Source: Pseudomonas sp. Q2-TVG4-2
Lineage (GTDB): Bacteria > Pseudomonadota > Gammaproteobacteria > Pseudomonadales > Pseudomonadaceae
Direction: 5' to 3'
Length of the DNA: 64,000 nt
Assembly: GCF_013620795.1 (NCBI RefSeq)
Contig: NZ_LGLW01000002.1
Location: 1-64,000, forward strand
A model generated the notes under the pieces. That model searched no databases, was not told where the DNA came from, and saw only the letters and a program-made list of their open reading frames with translations. Positions 36,703-46,295 of this stretch are shown here, in pieces. Each line of letters starts with the position of its first letter. Within the stretch, counting starts at the first letter, position 1. A program made the translations under genes and the position numbers.

Positions 36703-37887
36703 ATGCGTCCGATCCTCGTTCTTCTGCACCGCTATATCGGCCTGGCTACCGCGCTGTTCCTGTTTCTCGCCGGTATCACCGGCAGCATCCTGGCCTTTCA
36801 TCATGAGCTGGACGAATGGCTGAACCCGGAGTTCTACCACACCACCAGCCAAGGGCCCGTGCTGGCGCCAGGCACACTGGTCGATCGTGTGCAGCAGGCC
36901 AACCCGCATATGCAGGTCTGGTACATGGAATTTCCGGACGAGCCGGGCCATGCCGCGCTGATGGCGCTGGTGCCGCGCAACGACCCTGAAACCGGCAAAC
37001 CCTATGACGAGCGGCCGGTGGTGCACTACCTCGACGTGGTCACCGGCGAGCCAGTCGGCACGCGCTACTGGGGCGAGTGCTGTTTCTCTCGGCAGAACTT
37101 CGTGCCGTTCATGCTCGAATTCCACTACAACCTGTCGCTGCCCGGAAATTGGGGGCTTTGGCTGATGGGCCTGGTGGCGATTTTCTGGACCCTTGACTGT
37201 TTCGTCTCGCTGTTGCTGACCTTTCCTCGCGGGCGGCCATTTTTTAGCAAGTGGTGGACGGCCTGGAAGATCAAGCGGCAGCGGCTCAACCATGACGTGC
37301 ATCGCGCCAGCGGGCTCTGGCTGTGGTTATTGCTCACCCCGGTGGCGGTCAGCAGCATTGCGATGAACCTGCCTGAACAGGTATTCAAGCCGGTGGTTTC
37401 GCTACTTTCGCCGGTGGAGCCAAGCGTTTACGAGGCGCGTGGCAAGCTGCCCAAGAATGAACTCGGCGTGACCCAGTACGATTTCCATCAGGCCTACGAT
37501 TACGCCATGCAGCACGCCGCCGACCTGGGGCTGAGCGAGCCCATCGGCGAGCTGTACTACAGCTTCGAATATAACTTCTACGGCGCTGGTTTCGGTGACC
37601 ACGACAGCAACCAGGGCAACGCCTGGCTGTTCTTCCATGGCAGTGACGGCAGTCAACTGCTGGGCCAGGAGATCCCGGGGCAGGGCACGCTAGGCGAGCA
37701 GTTCCACATGTTGCAGCCTGCAATCCATGGCGGCCGAATCCTCGGCCTGCCGGGGCGTATCCTGATTGCCGTGTTAGGCGTGGCGATTGCCGTGCTCTCT
37801 GCCACCGGCGTTATGATCTGGTGGCGCAAATTGCGAGCACGGCGCTCGACGCTCGTGCGGCGGGGTACGTTGGTGGAAACGAGTTGA
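36703..37887 (+). CDS. PepSY-domain inner-membrane siderophore reductase (FoxB/PiuB-like)
   Basis: The 394-aa protein has four membrane spans (about residues 11-33, 148-172, 203-225 and 346-375) around PepSY-type periplasmic domains. Conserved histidines flank the spans (FHHELDEW near 31, EFHYNLSLPGNWG near 140, HDVHRASG near 197, MLQPAIHGG near 340), consistent with heme ligation. FoxB of P. aeruginosa, with the same position and layout, reduces ferrioxamine in the inner membrane, as I recall. The same role is inferred here. Confidence 0.8.
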   Translation: MRPILVLLHRYIGLATALFLFLAGITGSILAFHHELDEWLNPEFYHTTSQGPVLAPGTLVDRVQQANPHMQVWYMEFPDEPGHAALMALVPRNDPETGKPYDERPVVHYLDVVTGEPVGTRYWGECCFSRQNFVPFMLEFHYNLSLPGNWGLWLMGLVAIFWTLDCFVSLLLTFPRGRPFFSKWWTAWKIKRQRLNHDVHRASGLWLWLLLTPVAVSSIAMNLPEQVFKPVVSLLSPVEPSVYEARGKLPKNELGVTQYDFHQAYDYAMQHAADLGLSEPIGELYYSFEYNFYGAGFGDHDSNQGNAWLFFHGSDGSQLLGQEIPGQGTLGEQFHMLQPAIHGGRILGLPGRILIAVLGVAIAVLSATGVMIWWRKLRARRSTLVRRGTLVETS

Positions 37888-37917
37888 TCGACACACGCCT
37901 GACCGGCGTCGCCTAAG

Positions 37918-37950
37918 TAGGGTGGATCACGCTTCACCGATCCACCAGCG
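37918..37950. repeat. REP-like palindrome between convergent genes
   Basis: GTAGGGTGGATC...GATCCACC has 8-bp arms (37921-37928 and 37939-37946) and the look of a dispersed GTAGGGTGGAT-type repeat common in pseudomonads. It lies between the PepSY gene and the convergent DUF1850 gene and could also help termination in both directions. Confidence 0.55.
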
Positions 37951-38006
37951 GCCGTCGCAGCCCCTACGCCGCCTAGCTACGGAGACAGGGCTGCGAAGGT
38001 GCCGAA

Positions 38007-38408
38007 TCAGGAGGAGCCGTCCGCAGATACGGCGCAACTCCAAAGCTCCAGCGCGGGCTGGTCCGCTTTTGGCGGGCCGAGCCATTCGCTCATCGAGTGA
38101 CAGCGCTGGTCAAAGCACAGTTGATAATCCCCTGCTTCGGGGGTTCGCCCCACGCGCAGCGGTTGCAACGGCGGCATCTGGCGCTGGTAGTGCCAGGCCC
38201 CGTCACGCAGTTCGGCATCATCCGGGATTTCCATCCCGGCACCTGAACCCTTGACCCGCGCTTCGCCGAGCAGCAGTCCGTCCGGCATCACGCGGTAATC
38301 TTCCTCCCAGCGGATCTTCTCGATCGTGTGAATCCAGGCCAGGGTGAAGTCGGCGGTAGGCACCTGTGCCCACACCACCCCGGCCAAACCCAGACACAAT
38401 CCGATCAC
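38007..38408 (-). CDS. DUF1850-domain protein, partner of the TRAP transporter
   Basis: The 133-aa protein has an N-terminal hydrophobic, signal-like segment (MIGLCLGLAGVVWA). The DUF1850 pattern follows: FTLAWIHTIEKIRWEEDYRV, then LGEARVKGSGAGMEIPDDA and a paired-cysteine segment LCFDQRCHSMSEW. Such proteins are usually encoded with TAXI-type TRAP permeases; their role is unknown. It overlaps the permease stop by 4 nt. Confidence 0.82.
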   Translation of the reverse strand: MIGLCLGLAGVVWAQVPTADFTLAWIHTIEKIRWEEDYRVMPDGLLLGEARVKGSGAGMEIPDDAELRDGAWHYQRQMPPLQPLRVGRTPEAGDYQLCFDQRCHSMSEWLGPPKADQPALELWSCAVSADGSS

Positions 38409-40438
38409 GCCAGTACCGGCCCTGCCCGGCGTGCCCGCACGATGTGCTGAGCCAGCAGGAGAATGCCGATACCGAAGCCGATTTCATCAGTGATCGGCAT
38501 GGCCATGATCAGCGTCGCGCCGGCCGCAAACCCGAGCAGGCGTTCCCACCACGCTAGCGGCCGCTGGAGATAGCCGATCGAAGCGATGCCCCACAGACCG
38601 ATCGCGAAGGCTGCCTTGATCAGCATGTATGCAGTCATCCACAGGCTGTCGCCCTGCAGCATCAGCGCCGGGTTGTATACCGCCATGAAGGGCACCACGA
38701 ATCCGGCGATTGCGATCCGTATGGCCCACATGCTGATCTTCAGCCCGGTCTCCTTGGCAATGGGCGCAGCGGCGAAGCAGGCCAGCGCCACCGGTGGTGT
38801 GAGATCGGCGAGGATGCCGAAGTAAAAGACGAACATGTGCGAAACGATCAGCGGCACGCCGAGGTCGAGCAAAGCCGGCGCAGCGATCGAGCTGGTGATG
38901 ATGTAGTTGGGGATCGTCGGGATACCCATGCCGAGCACCAGGCACGTCAGCATCGTCAGAAGCAAGGACAGGAACAGGTTGTCCTCGCCCACCGCCAGGA
39001 TGTAGCCGGCAAAGGTCGAAGCCACGCCAGTCAGCGACACCACACCGATAATCACGCCGACCAGCGCACAGGCAATGCCCACGGGTACGGCATGACGGGC
39101 GCCTTCGACCAGCGCATGTAGGCAGATCACCAACGTTTCGCGGCCGCCTTTGACGAACCAGCAGGCCGCCACGAGCACGCCGATGACCCCGAAAATGACG
39201 CCGATGCCCAGCTGAAAAAACGCCGCGCAGAGCAGCCCCAGGGCAATCCAGAAGGCGATTCTCAAGCCAAACGAGGACACCTTCAGGATGATTGCCGAGC
39301 CCAGGATAACGATGGCGGTCAGCGCCAGACCGATGATGCCGGCAAACATCGGCGTGCGTCCGGAGAACAGCAGCCAGACCAGCACTACCAACGGAATCAG
39401 CAGGAACCAGCGCTCCTTCACAGCTGCCCAGGCGCTTGGGCACTGCTCTTTCGGCAGGCCTTTGAGGTCAGCGCGCTTGGCTTCCAGGTGAACCATCCAG
39501 AACGTCGAGCCGAAATACAGCAACGCCGGAATCAGTGCAGCCTTGGCCACCTCGACGAAGGGCACATTGATCGTCTCGGCCATGATGAAGGCCACGGCGC
39601 CCATCACCGGGGGCATCATCTGGCTACCCATGCTGGACGTCGCCTCGACCCCTCCGGCAAATGCCGCGCGGTAGCCAAAGCGTTTCATCAGCGGAATGGT
39701 GAATTGGCCGGTCGTCACGACGTTGGCGACGCCCGAGCCAGTGATGGTGCCCATCAAGGCCGATGACACCACCGAAACCTTGGCGGGGCCGCCGAGTTTG
39801 TGGCCGAACAGGCCCATGGCGAAGTCAGTGAAGAGTTTGATCATGCCGGCCTGCTCGAGAAAGGCGCCGAACAGGATAAACAGGAAGATGTAAGTGGCCG
39901 ATACGTAGGTTGGCGTGCCGTACAGCCCTTCGGTGCCAAAGGCGAGCTGGTTGATCAGCTGATCCAGGCCATAGCCACGATGCGCCAGGTCGCCCGGCAG
40001 ATACTGCCCGAGCAGGCCATAGGCGAGGAACAGTCCGCAGATGATCGGCAATGCGACACCCATCACTCGCCGAGCGGCTTCGAAGACCAGGACGATGAGC
40101 GTCACCCCGACGACGAAGTCGAAGGTCGTCAGATCACCCGAACGCTGGATCAGATCGCCCTCGAAGTTCCATTGATAAAACGCCGTGCCCATGCCGGCTA
40201 GCGCCAGCACCCATGCCAGGGGCTGCCAGGGGCGACCCTTGCCAGCGGCTGGAATGCTCAGGTACACCACCATCAACAGGAAACCGACATGCCCGGCACG
40301 TAGAACCTGACTCGATACTGGGTGAAACGCCGCCATGATGATCTGGTACGTGGAAAACAGCAGGGCGACATAGAACAGTGTCTTGGGCCATCCGGCAGGG
40401 GTGCCAGCCAAGCCCTGTTCTTGTTGTAGTTCGCTCAT
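38405..40438 (-). CDS. TRAP transporter fused permease (TAXI family, 4TM/12TM fusion)
   Basis: The 677-aa integral membrane protein combines the small (Q) and large (M) TRAP subunits in one chain. Many hydrophobic spans are present, with the large-subunit segments FGAFLEQAGMIKLFTDFAMGLFG (near 190) and GTITGSGVANVVTTGQFTIPLMKRFGY (near 235). With the binding protein upstream it would drive ion-coupled uptake of an organic acid. The substrate is not evident. Confidence 0.92.
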   Translation of the reverse strand: MSELQQEQGLAGTPAGWPKTLFYVALLFSTYQIIMAAFHPVSSQVLRAGHVGFLLMVVYLSIPAAGKGRPWQPLAWVLALAGMGTAFYQWNFEGDLIQRSGDLTTFDFVVGVTLIVLVFEAARRVMGVALPIICGLFLAYGLLGQYLPGDLAHRGYGLDQLINQLAFGTEGLYGTPTYVSATYIFLFILFGAFLEQAGMIKLFTDFAMGLFGHKLGGPAKVSVVSSALMGTITGSGVANVVTTGQFTIPLMKRFGYRAAFAGGVEATSSMGSQMMPPVMGAVAFIMAETINVPFVEVAKAALIPALLYFGSTFWMVHLEAKRADLKGLPKEQCPSAWAAVKERWFLLIPLVVLVWLLFSGRTPMFAGIIGLALTAIVILGSAIILKVSSFGLRIAFWIALGLLCAAFFQLGIGVIFGVIGVLVAACWFVKGGRETLVICLHALVEGARHAVPVGIACALVGVIIGVVSLTGVASTFAGYILAVGEDNLFLSLLLTMLTCLVLGMGIPTIPNYIITSSIAAPALLDLGVPLIVSHMFVFYFGILADLTPPVALACFAAAPIAKETGLKISMWAIRIAIAGFVVPFMAVYNPALMLQGDSLWMTAYMLIKAAFAIGLWGIASIGYLQRPLAWWERLLGFAAGATLIMAMPITDEIGFGIGILLLAQHIVRARRAGPVLA

Positions 40439-40613
40439 GAAATGCCTCGAGCTGAAAAGCGTGGTCGCGTAGAGCTGCTAACAAAACCTGCCGTGGATAC
40501 ACGCTGGTTTTACTAGCATCTCTGCAGAAGGTCGGTTGGGGAATTCCGGCCGCGAGAGCGCGGGTGCGCTCGCGAGCCGGGAGTCGGAGCGGCGGATGCC
40601 GCCCCGGGTGTAC

Positions 40614-41567
40614 TCAGAGTGCGCCGACTTCCTTGTAGTAACGCTCGGCACCCGGATGCAACGGGATCGGCAGCGCCTTGGTGGCGCTTTCCAGCTTGAT
40701 GTCCTTCGCGGCCGAATGGGCTTTGCTCAGCTGGTCGAGGTTTTCGAACAGCAGCTTGGTCATCTGGTACGCCACGTCGTCCGACACGCCCTCATGGGTC
40801 ACCAGGATGTTGGTGATTGCAACGGTCGGCACGTCCGCTTCCTGCCCGTCATAGGTTCCTGCCGGAATCTTTGCGGCCTGATAGGCATCGTTGTTGATCT
40901 TGGCGACGACATCTTCCGGAATCTCGACGTAGTTCAGCTCCATGGTCGAGGCCAGGTCGCGGATCGCCGCCATGCCCAGGCCGGCAGACTGCAGGGTGGC
41001 GTCGAGCTGACGGTTCTTGATCAGCTCGACCGACTCGGCGAACGGCAGATATTCGACCTTGCCCATGTCTTCATAGCTAAGGCCGGCCGCCTTGAGAATG
41101 GCGCGCGCGTTGAGCTCGGTACCGGATTTAGGTGCGCCAACGGAGAGCGATTTGCCTTTCAGGTCGGCCAGCGTCTTGATGCCGGATTCCTTGCTGGCGA
41201 CGATCTGGATGTAGTTCGGGTAGCTGCCGCCGATGGCGCGCAGCTTGTTCAGCGGGGCCTTGAAACCGGCGTCTTCTACACCGTTCCAGCCATCGGCCAC
41301 CGAATCACCGAGGGCGAAGCCCAGCTCACCGCGACCGGCCTGAAGCAGATTGAGGTTTTCGACCGAAGCCTTGGTTGCCTGCACGGATGTTTTCGAGCCC
41401 TCGATGCCTTTGCTGTACAGCTGGGAGATCGCCACACCGATCGGGTAGTACACGCCGCTGGTGCCGCCCGTCAGAACATTGATGAAGGTCGGCGCGGCAA
41501 CCGCGGCGGTGCTGGCGGTAAAGGCCGCTGCGGCAGCGAGCAGGCTGAAGCGTTTGGTCAATCTCAT
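40614..41567 (-). CDS. TAXI-family TRAP transporter solute-binding protein
   Basis: The 317-aa periplasmic protein has a signal peptide (MRLTKRFSLLAAAAAFTASTAAVAA), then FINVLTGGTSGVYYPIGVAISQLY, the classic TAXI opening. The fold continues with DLKGKSLSVGAPKSGTELNARAIL (near 140). It is the first gene of the three-gene TRAP operon; the 175-nt gap to the permease (40439-40613) holds no gene. A long inverted repeat lies in its leader. Confidence 0.92.
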   Translation of the reverse strand: MRLTKRFSLLAAAAAFTASTAAVAAPTFINVLTGGTSGVYYPIGVAISQLYSKGIEGSKTSVQATKASVENLNLLQAGRGELGFALGDSVADGWNGVEDAGFKAPLNKLRAIGGSYPNYIQIVASKESGIKTLADLKGKSLSVGAPKSGTELNARAILKAAGLSYEDMGKVEYLPFAESVELIKNRQLDATLQSAGLGMAAIRDLASTMELNYVEIPEDVVAKINNDAYQAAKIPAGTYDGQEADVPTVAITNILVTHEGVSDDVAYQMTKLLFENLDQLSKAHSAAKDIKLESATKALPIPLHPGAERYYKEVGAL

Positions 41568-41944
41568 TGTGTTTCTCCGTTTCGTTGTTATTGGTTTCGC
41601 AGAACTGAAGATAGACGATCAGTCGCAGCCGTAGAGCTGCAAGCGGACAAGAAAAGGCGGAGGCACACGGATAGGCTTTTGCAGTGAAAAGCAGGAGGGC
41701 GCTGTGCGGCTTTTCTTGTCTTTGATCGCATCGGGCAATACTGGCATAGCACGAGCCGTGCCATCACCGCTCAGGGCTCTAGTATGCGGTTCCCATCTGA
41801 CTTTCGAAGCGCGCATGGGCAGAAAACTGCCGATCGTGACGGAGCGGTAGGCGGATTTTCGCCTATTGCGCGCTTGTTCCTCGCGGGAAACCCGGCGTGC
41901 ACCGCGGCGTCGCATAAGGGGAAGGGCATTCAGCGAGGTGCACC
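41568..41944. other. Divergent intergenic region with an 11-bp inverted repeat
   Basis: No gene is seen in this 377-bp gap between the TAXI binding protein (minus) and the HhH protein (plus). GACAAGAAAAG (41646-41656) is inverted as CTTTTCTTGTC (41710-41720), and GAAAAGC (41686-41692) can compete for the same right arm (41709-41715). Promoters for both genes must lie here, but I could not assign them confidently. Confidence 0.5.
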
Positions 41945-42373
41945 ATGGCAAGTGAAATCAGCGCGAAAGATCTGGGTATCGACATCGAGAAGGGCGGGGA
42001 CGAGCTTTTCAAGTGGTTTATCGCCAGCTTCCTGTTCGGCAAGCGCATCCAGCAGGAAATCGCTGCCGAGGCCTATCGGGTAATCGTCGACAAGCATCAG
42101 CGCGACACGCCGCGCAAACTCTGCAACTGCAGTTGGCAAGAACTGGTGGACATGCTCGGCGAGGCGCATTACGTACGCTATGACGAATCGACAGCCGAGC
42201 GCCTGCTCAAACTGTGCAACAAGCTCAGCAGCGAATACGACGGCAAGCTCGGCAACATCCATGCGCAGAGCGAAAGCCGCAGAGAGCTGGAAAAGCGGTT
42301 GGCCGAGTTCGAAGGCGTCGGGCCGAAGACGGTAGAAATCTTCATGCGCGAGGCGGCGAAGGTCTGGTACTGA
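41945..42373 (+). CDS. Small helix-hairpin-helix protein (endonuclease III-like fold fragment)
   Basis: The 142-aa protein is mostly helical and ends with LAEFEGVGPKTVEIFMREAAKVW (residues about 119-141), a helix-hairpin-helix of the DNA-glycosylase type (G-V-G-P-K-T). The N-terminal part (DELFKWFIASFLFGKRIQQEIA) resembles small proteins often labelled DNA methylase or endonuclease III-like. The catalytic lysine/aspartate pattern and the iron-sulfur cysteines of endonuclease III are absent. It may bind DNA, but no enzymatic role can be claimed. Confidence 0.72.
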   Translation: MASEISAKDLGIDIEKGGDELFKWFIASFLFGKRIQQEIAAEAYRVIVDKHQRDTPRKLCNCSWQELVDMLGEAHYVRYDESTAERLLKLCNKLSSEYDGKLGNIHAQSESRRELEKRLAEFEGVGPKTVEIFMREAAKVWY

Positions 42374-42394
42374 GTCGGTCGTCCGCTCGCTTTT

Positions 42395-42420
42395 CGTAGC
42401 AGCGAGCTTGCTTGCGAACC
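42395..42420. repeat. REP-like element remnant
   Basis: CGTAGCAGCGAGCTTGCTTG followed by CGAACC closely resembles the Pseudomonas REP unit GTAGGAGCGAGCTTGCTCGCG, with two or three changes. It lies just after the HhH gene. The rest of 42374-42552 holds no gene. Confidence 0.55.
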
Positions 42421-42552
42421 AGGCCAACCACGCTCGCCAGAAAGGACAAACGTCCCCCTTGGCTACAGGCTTTAGCCGACTGTTGCCGGACGGTGCTTGC
42501 GTCACACGACGATCCGGCTAAAGTGGCGCCAGCCCACTGCCGAAGCCCGACC

Positions 42553-42795
42553 ATGCGTGTCCTTTTTATTGCCTTCAGTCTGTCCTTACCGCTATTGGCA
42601 GCTGCGGGCCCTGCACCCTATTACCAGTGGCAGAGCAAGGCCGACGGCACCGTCATTTGCCGGCAGACCCCACCCGGGCACGGTTGGGCGCTGCTCAACG
42701 GCCAGCCGTTTCGCGACCTCAATTGCACGCAACCGGCCGGTCGAGTGGATCGCCCCGCTGCGGTGCCGGGCTTTCGCCCACAGCCGGGGCGCTGA
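42553..42795 (+). CDS. Small secreted protein of unknown function
   Basis: The ATG at 42553 gives 80 aa with a signal peptide (MRVLFIAFSLSLPLLAAAG). A short mature part follows with YYQWQSKADGTVICRQTPPG and two cysteines, one in VICRQ and one in LNCTQ, that could form a disulfide. No domain is recognised. It precedes the YqaA-like gene by 99 nt. Confidence 0.6.
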   Translation: MRVLFIAFSLSLPLLAAAGPAPYYQWQSKADGTVICRQTPPGHGWALLNGQPFRDLNCTQPAGRVDRPAAVPGFRPQPGR

Positions 42796-42894
42796 CATCA
42801 GGACGATACGGCTCGGCAGCGCTCCTCGTTGCGCCAGCAGTCTTGGCGGCGTGCTGGCGCTCAGTGCCGTTCATTTCGTAAGCCTGCAGAAACC

Positions 42895-43332
42895 ATGGCC
42901 GATCTGACCGCTTATCTCGGCCTGTTCGCCGCGGCTTTTGCCGCCGCCACGCTGGTACCGGCGCAATCGGAAGCGGTGCTGGTCGGGTTGCTGCTTGGCG
43001 GTAGCCTCTCTCCGGTGACCTTGTTGTGGGTCGCCACGCTCGGCAATGTGCTGGGCTCGCTGGTCAACTGGCTGCTCGGCCGCTCCATCGAGCGGCTGCG
43101 TCATAAACGCTGGTTTCCGGCCAGCGAGCAGCAGCTCGAAAAGGCGCAGCGCCGCTACCACCGCTACGGGCGTTGGTCGCTGCTGCTGAGCTGGGTGCCG
43201 ATCATCGGCGACCCGCTTACTGTTATCGCGGGCACCCTGCGAGAACCCCTTTGGAGCTTTTTGCTGCTGGTGACCCTGGCCAAGGGCGGCCGCTATCTGC
43301 TGCTTGCCAGCGTTACCCTCGGGTGGCTGTAG
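42895..43332 (+). CDS. YqaA-family (DedA-like) membrane protein
   Basis: The ATG at 42895 gives 145 aa with several hydrophobic spans. It carries the DedA/YqaA signature: LVPAQSEAVLVGLLLGGS near residue 20, LGNVLGSLVNWLLGRSIE near 48, and the re-entrant RYGRWSLLLSWVPIIGDPLTVIAGTLRE near 93. The wider family is linked to lipid or envelope homeostasis. An in-frame start at 42829 would add 22 residues without hydrophobic character. Confidence 0.82.
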   Translation: MADLTAYLGLFAAAFAAATLVPAQSEAVLVGLLLGGSLSPVTLLWVATLGNVLGSLVNWLLGRSIERLRHKRWFPASEQQLEKAQRRYHRYGRWSLLLSWVPIIGDPLTVIAGTLREPLWSFLLLVTLAKGGRYLLLASVTLGWL

Positions 43333-43450
43333 CGCCTGGTTTTGCGAGATCGTTAACCTCAGCGTAACGAAGCGCCTCTGCGCTTGATTGATGACTGTTC
43401 GGTGATCTCCCTACTGTGCGCTCCACAAAGCGGAAACCTGTGGAGTCAGC

Positions 43451-45118
43451 ATGACAACAACAATATCCCCACCGCCGCAGTGGTCGCGTCGTCGCGCTGA
43501 AAAAGCCCGGCGTCTCGATCTGGTGCGTAACCTGGCCGACGGGGTGGTCCTGCCCAGCGAGAAAATCGTTGCGGCGCTCGAAGCGCTGATCGCACCCGGC
43601 GATCGGGTGGTGCTCGAAGGTAACAACCAGAAGCAGGCGGATTTCCTCTCGCGCTCGTTGGCGCAGGTTGATCCCGGCAAGCTGCATGACCTGCACATGA
43701 TCATGCCCAGCGTCAGCCGCGCCGAGCATCTGGACCTGTTCGAGCGGCAGATCGCCCGCAAGCTCGACTTCTCATTTGCCGGCCCACAGAGCCTGCGCAT
43801 CAGCCAGCTGCTCGAAGATGGCCTGCTGGAAGTCGGCGCCATCCATACCTACATCGAACTCTATTCGCGCCTCTTGGTGGACCTGATCCCCAACGTCGCG
43901 CTGGTGGCCGGCTTTCAGGCCGATCGCCACGGCAACATCTACACCGGCCCCAGCACCGAGGACACCCCGGCGCTGGTTGAGCCCACGGCCTTCAGCGATG
44001 GCATCGTCATTTTTCAGGTCAACGAGATCGTCGACGAGTTGCCGCGCGTGGACATCCCGGCCAGCTGGGTCGACTTCGTGGTGGTCGCCGACAAGCCGTT
44101 CTACATCGAGCCGTTGTTCACCCGCGACCCGCGCCACATCAAGCCGGTGCACGTGCTGATGGCGATGATGGCGATCCGCGGTATCTATGAGAAGCACAAC
44201 GTTCAGTCGCTCAACCATGGCATCGGCTTCAACACCGCCGCCATCGAGCTGATCCTGCCGACCTATGGCGAATCGTTGGGCCTGAAAGGCAAGATCTGCC
44301 GCAACTGGACGCTTAACCCGCACCCGACGCTGATTCCAGCAATCGAGACCGGATGGGTCGAGAGCGTGCACTGCTTCGGTACCGAGCTGGGCATGGAGAA
44401 CTACATCGCCCAGCGCCCGGACGTATTTTTCACCGGCCGCGACGGCTCCATGCGCTCCAACCGCATGATGTGCCAGCTCGCCGGCCAGTACGCGGTCGAT
44501 CTCTTCATCGGCGCCACCCTGCAGGTCGATGGCGATGGTCATTCCTCCACCGTGACCCGGGGTCGTCTGGCCGGTTTCGGCGGTGCGCCGAATATGGGCC
44601 ACGACCCGCGTGGTCGCCGCCATCCGACCCCTGCCTGGTTGGACATGGCCACGCCAGGCGGCGAAGGCCCGGTAACCATGCTCGAGCGCGGCAAGAAGCT
44701 GGTGGTGCAGATGGTCGAGACGTTCCAGGAAGGCGGCAAACCCACCTTCGTCGAGCAGCTCGATGCGGTCGAAGTGGCGAAGAAGAGCGGCATGCCGCTG
44801 GCGCCGATCATGATCTATGGCGACGACGTTACCCACCTGCTCACTGAGGAAGGCATCGCCTACCTGTACAAGGCGCGTTCGCTGGAAGAGCGCCAGGCGA
44901 TGATCGCCGCGGTGGCCGGCGTCACCAGCATCGGTCTGCGGCACAACCCGAAAGATACCGAGCGCATGCGCCGCGAAGGGCTGATCGCGCTGCCGGAGGA
45001 CCTTGGCATTCGTCGCAACGACGCCAGCCGTGAACTGCTGGCGGCCAAGAGCATCGCCGAGCTGGTCGAGTGGTCTGGTGGGCTCTACAACCCGCCTGCG
45101 AAATTCAGGAGCTGGTAA
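43451..45118 (+). CDS. mdcA: Malonate decarboxylase subunit alpha (acetyl-ACP:malonate transferase)
   Basis: MdcA moves the decarboxylase acyl carrier protein from acetate to malonate. The 555-aa protein has the family length and CoA-transferase-like character ([16 protein letters not shown] near residue 55, [25 protein letters not shown] near 255, [17 protein letters not shown] near 375). It is the first gene of mdcABCDEGHLM and overlaps mdcB by one base (TAATG). The leader 43333-43450 must contain the promoter that MdcR controls. Confidence 0.96.
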   Translation: MTTTISPPPQWSRRRAEKARRLDLVRNLADGVVLPSEKIVAALEALIAPGDRVVLEGNNQKQADFLSRSLAQVDPGKLHDLHMIMPSVSRAEHLDLFERQIARKLDFSFAGPQSLRISQLLEDGLLEVGAIHTYIELYSRLLVDLIPNVALVAGFQADRHGNIYTGPSTEDTPALVEPTAFSDGIVIFQVNEIVDELPRVDIPASWVDFVVVADKPFYIEPLFTRDPRHIKPVHVLMAMMAIRGIYEKHNVQSLNHGIGFNTAAIELILPTYGESLGLKGKICRNWTLNPHPTLIPAIETGWVESVHCFGTELGMENYIAQRPDVFFTGRDGSMRSNRMMCQLAGQYAVDLFIGATLQVDGDGHSSTVTRGRLAGFGGAPNMGHDPRGRRHPTPAWLDMATPGGEGPVTMLERGKKLVVQMVETFQEGGKPTFVEQLDAVEVAKKSGMPLAPIMIYGDDVTHLLTEEGIAYLYKARSLEERQAMIAAVAGVTSIGLRHNPKDTERMRREGLIALPEDLGIRRNDASRELLAAKSIAELVEWSGGLYNPPAKFRSW

Positions 45119-45993
45119 TGAGCGCACTGATTGCGAGACAACAGCCCTCGCTTGCCGAGCGGCTGGCGGACCTGGCGGTACAAGCGCTGATCGATGAAGC
45201 CGACCTATCACCCAAGCCGGGTCTGGTAGACCGGCGCGGCAGCGGTGCCCACAGCGACCTGCACCTGGGCCTGATGCACGCGTCGGCCAATGCGTTGTGG
45301 CCGGCCTTCAAGGCGATGGCTGAAGCGGCGCAAACAATTGGTGAAGTCGGCCAGCCATTGCGCGAAAGCCTTGGGCAACTCGGCCGGGACGGCGAAGCCG
45401 AAATGCTCCGCGTCACCAGCGGCGTGAATACGCATCGCGGCGCGATCTGGGCGCTAGGGCTGCTCACCGCGGCGACGGCACTTGAAACCGGCACATCGGA
45501 CGCTCGGCGTATCGCTGATACCGCGGCCGCACTGGCCCGGTTGAGCGATCCTCTCGCGCCGGCCAACCCCGATAGCCACGGCGCTCGCGTCTGTCGCACC
45601 TACGGTGTGCTCGGCGCCCGCGAACAGGCGCAGCACGGCTTTCCGGCCGTCATCGAGCAGGGTCTGCCGCAACTGCTGGCCAGCCGCCGCGACGGGGTAG
45701 GCGAGCAGAACGCCCGGCTCGATGCGCTGCTGGCGATCATGAGTGGGCTGACCGACACCTGCGTGCTGCACCGTGCCGGGCTCCAAGGCCTGACCCGCAT
45801 GCAGGCCGGTGCCCGCGCCGTGCTCGACGCCGGTGGCGCCGCCGGCCTCGCCGGTCGCCGTCAGTTACGTGATCTGGATCGCGACATGCTCGCCCTCAAC
45901 GCCTCGCCGGGCGGCGCCGCCGACCTCTTGGCCGCCACCCTTTTCCTCGACCGCCTGACGCCTGCTGCGCCGGCCTCGACTGGGAGCAATTGA
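45118..45993 (+). CDS. mdcB: Triphosphoribosyl-dephospho-CoA synthase MdcB
   Basis: MdcB makes the prosthetic-group precursor 2'-(5''-triphosphoribosyl)-3'-dephospho-CoA. The ATG at 45118 overlaps the mdcA stop by one base and gives 291 aa. The CitG/MdcB signature [21 protein letters not shown] (near residue 31) and [18 protein letters not shown] (near 102) are present. It is followed 2 nt later by mdcC. Confidence 0.94.
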   Translation: MSALIARQQPSLAERLADLAVQALIDEADLSPKPGLVDRRGSGAHSDLHLGLMHASANALWPAFKAMAEAAQTIGEVGQPLRESLGQLGRDGEAEMLRVTSGVNTHRGAIWALGLLTAATALETGTSDARRIADTAAALARLSDPLAPANPDSHGARVCRTYGVLGAREQAQHGFPAVIEQGLPQLLASRRDGVGEQNARLDALLAIMSGLTDTCVLHRAGLQGLTRMQAGARAVLDAGGAAGLAGRRQLRDLDRDMLALNASPGGAADLLAATLFLDRLTPAAPASTGSN

Positions 45994-45995
45994 TC

Positions 45996-46295
45996 ATGGA
46001 AACCCTGTCTTTCGAATTCGCCGCTGGGCAACCCGCCCGCGGCAAGGCCCTGGTCGGTGTGGTCGGCTCGGGCGATCTTGAAGTGCTGCTCGAGCCCGGG
46101 CAGGCCGGCAAGCTGGCGATCCAGGTGGTCACCTCGGTAAACGGCGCCGAGCAGCGCTGGCAGCAACTGTTCGAGCGGATGTTCCGCGAGCAGACACCGC
46201 CAGCCTTGAACATCGACATTCACGATTTTGGGGCTACCCCCGGCGTAGTGCGTCTGCGCCTGGAGCAGGGACTGGAGGAAGTCGGCCATGACTGA
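45996..46295 (+). CDS. mdcC: Malonate decarboxylase acyl carrier protein (delta subunit)
   Basis: The 99-aa carrier holds the phosphoribosyl-dephospho-CoA thiol arm. The modified residue in the family is Ser25, and here Ser25 lies in VGVVGSGDLEVLLEPG. Starting at ATG 45996 puts the serine at exactly this number; an in-frame TTG at 45990 is dismissed. It overlaps mdcD by 8 nt. Confidence 0.95.
   Translation: METLSFEFAAGQPARGKALVGVVGSGDLEVLLEPGQAGKLAIQVVTSVNGAEQRWQQLFERMFREQTPPALNIDIHDFGATPGVVRLRLEQGLEEVGHD

Noticed and set aside
43772-45211. 479-codon minus-strand frame opposite mdcA
   Set aside because: Antisense shadow of mdcA; no recognisable domain.
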